NCBI GenBank assembly: GCA_015488935.1
Contig: WFMU01000284.1
Location: 1-8,769, forward strand
Direction of reading: 5' to 3'
Origin: Flavobacteriaceae bacterium
Lineage (GTDB): Bacteria > Bacteroidota > Bacteroidia > Flavobacteriales > Flavobacteriaceae
DNA: 8,769 bases
Of the stretch, positions 6,231 through 8,769 are shown piece by piece. The translations under genes were made by a program, and so were the position numbers. Position 1 is the stretch's first letter, and each line of letters opens with the position of its first letter. Under the pieces are notes generated by a model that searched no databases, had not been told where the DNA came from, and worked only from the letters and a program-made list of their open reading frames with translations.

Positions 6231-6755
6231 ATGAAAAAAGAAATAAGAAGTAATGATGAAACTATTATAAGTAAAATCTATATTATTAGAAACCAAAAAG
6301 TAATGCTCGATAAAGATTTGGCAATACTTTACGGTGTTGAAACTAAATATTTAAAAAGGCAAGTAAAAAGAAATCTTAAAAGGTTTCCGAATGACTTTAT
6401 GTTTACACTTACTAAAACTGAATTAAAAAATTGGAGGTGCCAAATTGGCACCTCCAATTCTACAGACAAAATGGGTTTACGGTATTTACCTTATGCCTTT
6501 ACCGAGCAAGGTGTAGCAATGCTTTCGAGTGTTCTGCATAGTGATAAGTCTATTGAGGTAAACATTAAAATTATGCGATTATTCTCTAAAACGAGAGAAG
6601 CTTTTACAGATAGTTTAAGTCTAAAATTAGAAATTGAAGACATTAAAAAAGTACTTTCTAATCACAGTAAGAATATTGAACTTGTTTTTAATTATTTAGA
6701 TGAGCTCATCGAAAAAAAAGACAAATCAAGAAATAAAATAGGATATAAAAAATAA
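6231..6755 (+). CDS. ORF6N domain protein
   Basis: This 174-residue protein carries an ORF6N domain at about residues 10-120, a putative DNA-binding module first noted in phage and viral proteins (KilA-N relatives) and common as a chromosomal gene in Bacteroidota. Visible landmarks are IISKIYIIRNQKVMLDKDLAILY (split here, residues 12-34), VETKYLKRQVKRNLKRFPNDFMF (36-58), LRYLPYAFTEQGVAMLSSVL (83-102) and INIMRLF-like KIMRLFSKTR (113-122). Residues 128-162 form a probable coiled coil (LKLEIEDIKKVLSNHSKNIE and on). No nuclease or phage antirepressor domain is fused to it. A perfect 31-base palindrome lies exactly in codon phase over residues 67-77 (NWRCQIGTSN). The stop is 3 bases before the membrane MutS-family gene, so the two are almost certainly co-transcribed. 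The biological role of these chromosomal proteins is not established. Confidence 0.9.
   Translation: MKKEIRSNDETIISKIYIIRNQKVMLDKDLAILYGVETKYLKRQVKRNLKRFPNDFMFTLTKTELKNWRCQIGTSNSTDKMGLRYLPYAFTEQGVAMLSSVLHSDKSIEVNIKIMRLFSKTREAFTDSLSLKLEIEDIKKVLSNHSKNIELVFNYLDELIEKKDKSRNKIGYKK
6429..6459. repeat. Perfect 31-base palindrome inside the ORF6N gene
   Basis: The 15-base arm AATTGGAGGTGCCAA (6429-6443) is followed by a single A and then its exact reverse complement TTGGCACCTCCAATT (6445-6459). The arm is in codon phase, starting at codon 67. Its core (GGAGGTGCC) is clearly richer in G+C than the surrounding gene. In RNA it could fold into a 14-base-pair hairpin with a 3-base loop in the middle of the message. 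No other full copy occurs in the window. Confidence 0.95.
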
Positions 6756-6758
6756 AAT

Positions 6759-8561
6759 ATGCAGCATCCATTAGAATTTTATCAAAAAGAAAAGCAGCTT
6801 TTTGAAAACGAATTAGTCCAAATAAAAAAGAAACTTGCTTTTTCTAGTACTTTACGTCTTTTTGTCTTTGCTTTGCTTGTTTTAGGTATTTATCTACCTT
6901 TTAGAAAATCTGGATTTTTAGCAGGAAATACAACTATTATTATGCCTGTTGTTCTTGTTGGTATTGCCATATTTCTTTTTTTAGTTGCAAAACACAGCAA
7001 TTTACAACATAAAAAAGACAAACTAATTGCATTAATTGAATTGAATACTACAGAAATCAAAGTTTTAAATGGCGATAAATCGGATTTAGATTTAGGTGCT
7101 AAATACCTAAATCCAACACACGAATTTAGTTACGATATCGACTTATTTGGCAATGGTTCTTTTTTCCAATACCTCAACCGAGCTTCTACGGTTTCTGGAA
7201 AAGATAAATTAGCCGAAATAATAACTGCTAATATGATAGACAACATAAAACTAAAACAAGAAAGTCTTAAAGAATTGGCAAACAAACCAAAATGGCGACA
7301 AAATTTTAGTGCTACCGCAAGTTTGGTTAATGTAGAAACTAAAGCAAGTGCTATTGTGCATTGGTTAAATAATCATTCTGCATTTTTACCTAAATTTATG
7401 GCATTTTTACCAATGTTATTTTTTGTAATTTCCATTGTTTTATTTGGCTTAAATTATTTTGAATATATTGGTTTTAACTACATTATTATTTGGTTTTTTG
7501 TTGGTTTAGGAATAACTGGTATCTATCTTAAAAAAATCAATTCTGTTTATGTAAATGCAAATCAAGCTAAAGATACTTTTAAGCAATATCACCAATTATT
7601 ATTACAGATTGAAAGTGAAAATTTTACGTCAGAAATACTAAAAACCAAACAGCAACAAATTAAATCGGAAAGTAAAAAAGCCTCTAGTATTTTTAGCGAT
7701 TTCTCAAAAACTTTAGACGCGTTTGACCAGCGTAACAATATTTTATTCGGAATTTTTGGAAATGGTTTTACTCTTTGGGATTTAAAACAAACCTATAAAA
7801 TTGAACAATGGATTAAAAATTACCACCATCAAGTAGAAAATTGGTTTGAGGTCATTGCTTTTTTTGATGCTCAAAATTCTTTGGCTAATTATGTTTTTAA
7901 TCATCCTAAACACACTTTTCCTATTTTATCGGATGCTAATTTTACGATTAAAGCTAAACAACTCGGACATCCATTATTAAATAAAACCAAAAGAGTGGAT
8001 AATGATTTTACCATCAACAATCAAGAATTTTTTATTATTACTGGTGCTAATATGGCTGGGAAAAGTACCTTTTTACGTACTGTTTCTTTAAGTATTGTTA
8101 TGGCAAATCTTGGTTTACCTGTTTGTGCCACACAGTTTTTGTATCAACCAATTCATTTAATTACAAGTATGCGCACTAGTGATTCTTTAACAGATGATGA
8201 ATCGTATTTCTTTTCGGAATTAAAACGACTTAAATTCATTATTGATGAAATTAACCCAGAAACTGCAACAAAAAAATACTTTATTATTTTAGACGAAATT
8301 CTAAAAGGAACAAATAGTAAAGATAAAGCCATAGGTTCTAGAAAATTTGTTGAAAAATTGGTTAAATCTAACTCTACAGGAATTATTGCTACACACGATT
8401 TAAGTCTTTGCGAAATTACTAACGTACTACCTCAAGTAAAAAATTACTATTTTGATGCCGAAATCATTAATGACGAACTCCATTTTGACTATACTTTTAA
8501 AACTGGTATTTGTAAAAATATGAATGCTTCGTTTTTATTAAAAAAAATGGAGATAATTTAA
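6759..8561 (+). CDS. Membrane-anchored MutS-family ATPase
   Basis: The C-terminal third of this 600-residue protein is a MutS-type ABC ATPase (domain V). It has HPLL at 404-407, Walker A GANMAGKST (429-437), the signature-like stretch SLTDDESYFFSEL (476-488), Walker B FIILDE (508-513, catalytic Glu513), and the switch His546 in ATHD. All nucleotide-binding residues look intact. The N-terminal part is not the mismatch-recognition domain of MutS. It has two hydrophobic helices (about 31-48 and 58-77), a soluble segment, then two more (about 212-232 and 238-257), followed by a helical region (260-320) and a lever/core-like domain. This arrangement is found in a Bacteroidota-wide family usually annotated only as MutS-related, whose function is not known. 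Inner-membrane location is inferred. Canonical mismatch repair is unlikely because the Phe-x-Glu wedge domain is absent. It starts 3 bases after the ORF6N gene; the ATG is well placed and nothing looks truncated. Confidence 0.92.
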   Translation: MQHPLEFYQKEKQLFENELVQIKKKLAFSSTLRLFVFALLVLGIYLPFRKSGFLAGNTTIIMPVVLVGIAIFLFLVAKHSNLQHKKDKLIALIELNTTEIKVLNGDKSDLDLGAKYLNPTHEFSYDIDLFGNGSFFQYLNRASTVSGKDKLAEIITANMIDNIKLKQESLKELANKPKWRQNFSATASLVNVETKASAIVHWLNNHSAFLPKFMAFLPMLFFVISIVLFGLNYFEYIGFNYIIIWFFVGLGITGIYLKKINSVYVNANQAKDTFKQYHQLLLQIESENFTSEILKTKQQQIKSESKKASSIFSDFSKTLDAFDQRNNILFGIFGNGFTLWDLKQTYKIEQWIKNYHHQVENWFEVIAFFDAQNSLANYVFNHPKHTFPILSDANFTIKAKQLGHPLLNKTKRVDNDFTINNQEFFIITGANMAGKSTFLRTVSLSIVMANLGLPVCATQFLYQPIHLITSMRTSDSLTDDESYFFSELKRLKFIIDEINPETATKKYFIILDEILKGTNSKDKAIGSRKFVEKLVKSNSTGIIATHDLSLCEITNVLPQVKNYYFDAEIINDELHFDYTFKTGICKNMNASFLLKKMEII

Positions 8562-8577
8562 ACTGTCTTGTCCTAAA

Positions 8578-8641
8578 ATAGATTTACACCAAAGTACACC
8601 TCGCACACCACCAAGTGTATGACTCTCGTACTTGACGGTTC
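8578..8641 (-). mobile_element. Possible group II intron 3' end relic (domain V-like hairpin)
   Basis: Read on the minus strand, GA is followed by ACCGTCAAG (8639-8631). A 15-base middle (TACG, AGAGT, CATA, CA) comes next, then CTTGGTGGT (8615-8607). The 9-base arms pair fully, with two G-U pairs. The inner TACG/CATA can pair except for one C-A mismatch, leaving a 5-base loop and a 2-base bulge on the 3' side, which is the plan of a group II intron domain V of 33-34 bases. TGTGCGAGG follows directly, close to the domain V-VI joint of some bacterial introns (TGTGAGAGG). A weak domain VI-like fold and an ending in ATCTAT (8583-8578) come after. No maturase frame precedes it, so if genuine it is a fragment or an ORF-less intron. 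The family match is from memory and the tip is imperfect. Confidence 0.35.
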
Positions 8642-8721
8642 ATTAAACAAAGGTATTATATTCATTTTAAGCACTTTATTTTTTCAATATACAAAATTAT
8701 ACATCCAAAAAAACATCCAAA

Positions 8722-8756
8722 TTTGAGCTTCTATAAACTGAAATAATGTATATTTG
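8722..8756 (+). promoter_or_regulatory. Flavobacterial promoter pointing out of the window
   Basis: TTTG at 8722-8725 is followed after 23 bases by TATATTTG at 8749-8756, an exact match to the Bacteroidota -7 consensus TAnnTTTG. Transcription would start near 8762-8765 and run rightwards out of the window. The driven gene is not visible. The spacing equals that of the candidate promoter at 1058-1092. Confidence 0.5.
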
Positions 8757-8769
8757 GTTAGCGTTTGTG

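Larger units (their letters stand above)
8562..8769. other. Non-coding right end of the window
   Basis: No reading frame on either strand is convincing in these 208 bases; the longest minus-strand frames entering from the right close within 20 to 40 codons and match nothing I recognise. The stretch contains the intron-like hairpin at 8578-8641 and a plus-strand promoter at 8722-8756, each listed separately. I saw no clear terminator directly after the MutS-family gene. Confidence 0.6.

Noticed and set aside
6231..6755. Prophage remnant suggested by the ORF6N domain.
   Set aside because: No integrase, structural phage gene or attachment repeat is present, and such genes are common in Bacteroidota chromosomes outside prophages.
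8562..8590. Insertion-sequence terminus suggested by the ctgtcttgtcctaaaatag stretch.
   Set aside because: It looks vaguely like an IS3-type end, but I found no matching inverted end, target duplication or transposase in the window. Only the hairpin beside it is structured enough to report.

Overview
The window looks like chromosomal DNA of a Bacteroidota bacterium, most likely a marine-type Flavobacteriaceae. The evidence is strongly AT-rich DNA, the absence of Shine-Dalgarno sequences, promoter-like TTTG / TAnnTTTG elements, a cell-surface protein ending in a type IX secretion (Por) sorting domain, a lipoprotein with a Bacteroidota-style post-lipobox sequence, and TadA and MurI sequences of flavobacterial type. 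No rRNA, tRNA, CRISPR array or intact insertion sequence was found.

Layout. Positions 1-244 hold the tail of a plus-strand reading frame that enters from the left, then a gene-poor stretch with an inverted repeat and a start-less minus-strand coding fragment. A minus-strand lipoprotein gene follows (245-790), then a 365-base intergenic region carrying promoter-like signals. Two plus-strand genes lie 30 bases apart: a secreted parallel beta-helix protein (1156-2916) and a DUF2797 protein with a zinc-ribbon-like Cys4 and a GIY-YIG-like segment (2947-3744). Four minus-strand genes are transcribed from 6177 down to 3855: a ModE-type winged-helix regulator, a METTL7-like SAM methyltransferase, glutamate racemase (murI) and tRNA adenosine deaminase (tadA). 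The first three are spaced 18 and 21 bases apart and probably form an operon. tadA sits 103 bases further on and may have its own promoter.

Diverging from the regulator across 53 bases is a plus-strand pair only 3 bases apart: an ORF6N-domain protein (6231-6755) and a membrane-anchored MutS-family ATPase (6759-8561). The window ends in about 200 bases of non-coding DNA. This holds a hairpin resembling domain V of a group II intron, on the minus strand, and a good flavobacterial promoter that points out of the window on the plus strand.

Housekeeping functions (cell wall D-glutamate supply, wobble inosine formation) are mixed with poorly characterised families. The most unusual items are a perfect 31-base palindrome inside the ORF6N gene, the ORF6N/membrane-MutS gene pair, the single-domain ModE-like regulator in front of a METTL7-like methyltransferase, and the intron-like hairpin. 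I did not see a clearly new multi-gene defence or mobile system; the ORF6N-MutS pair is the closest candidate.
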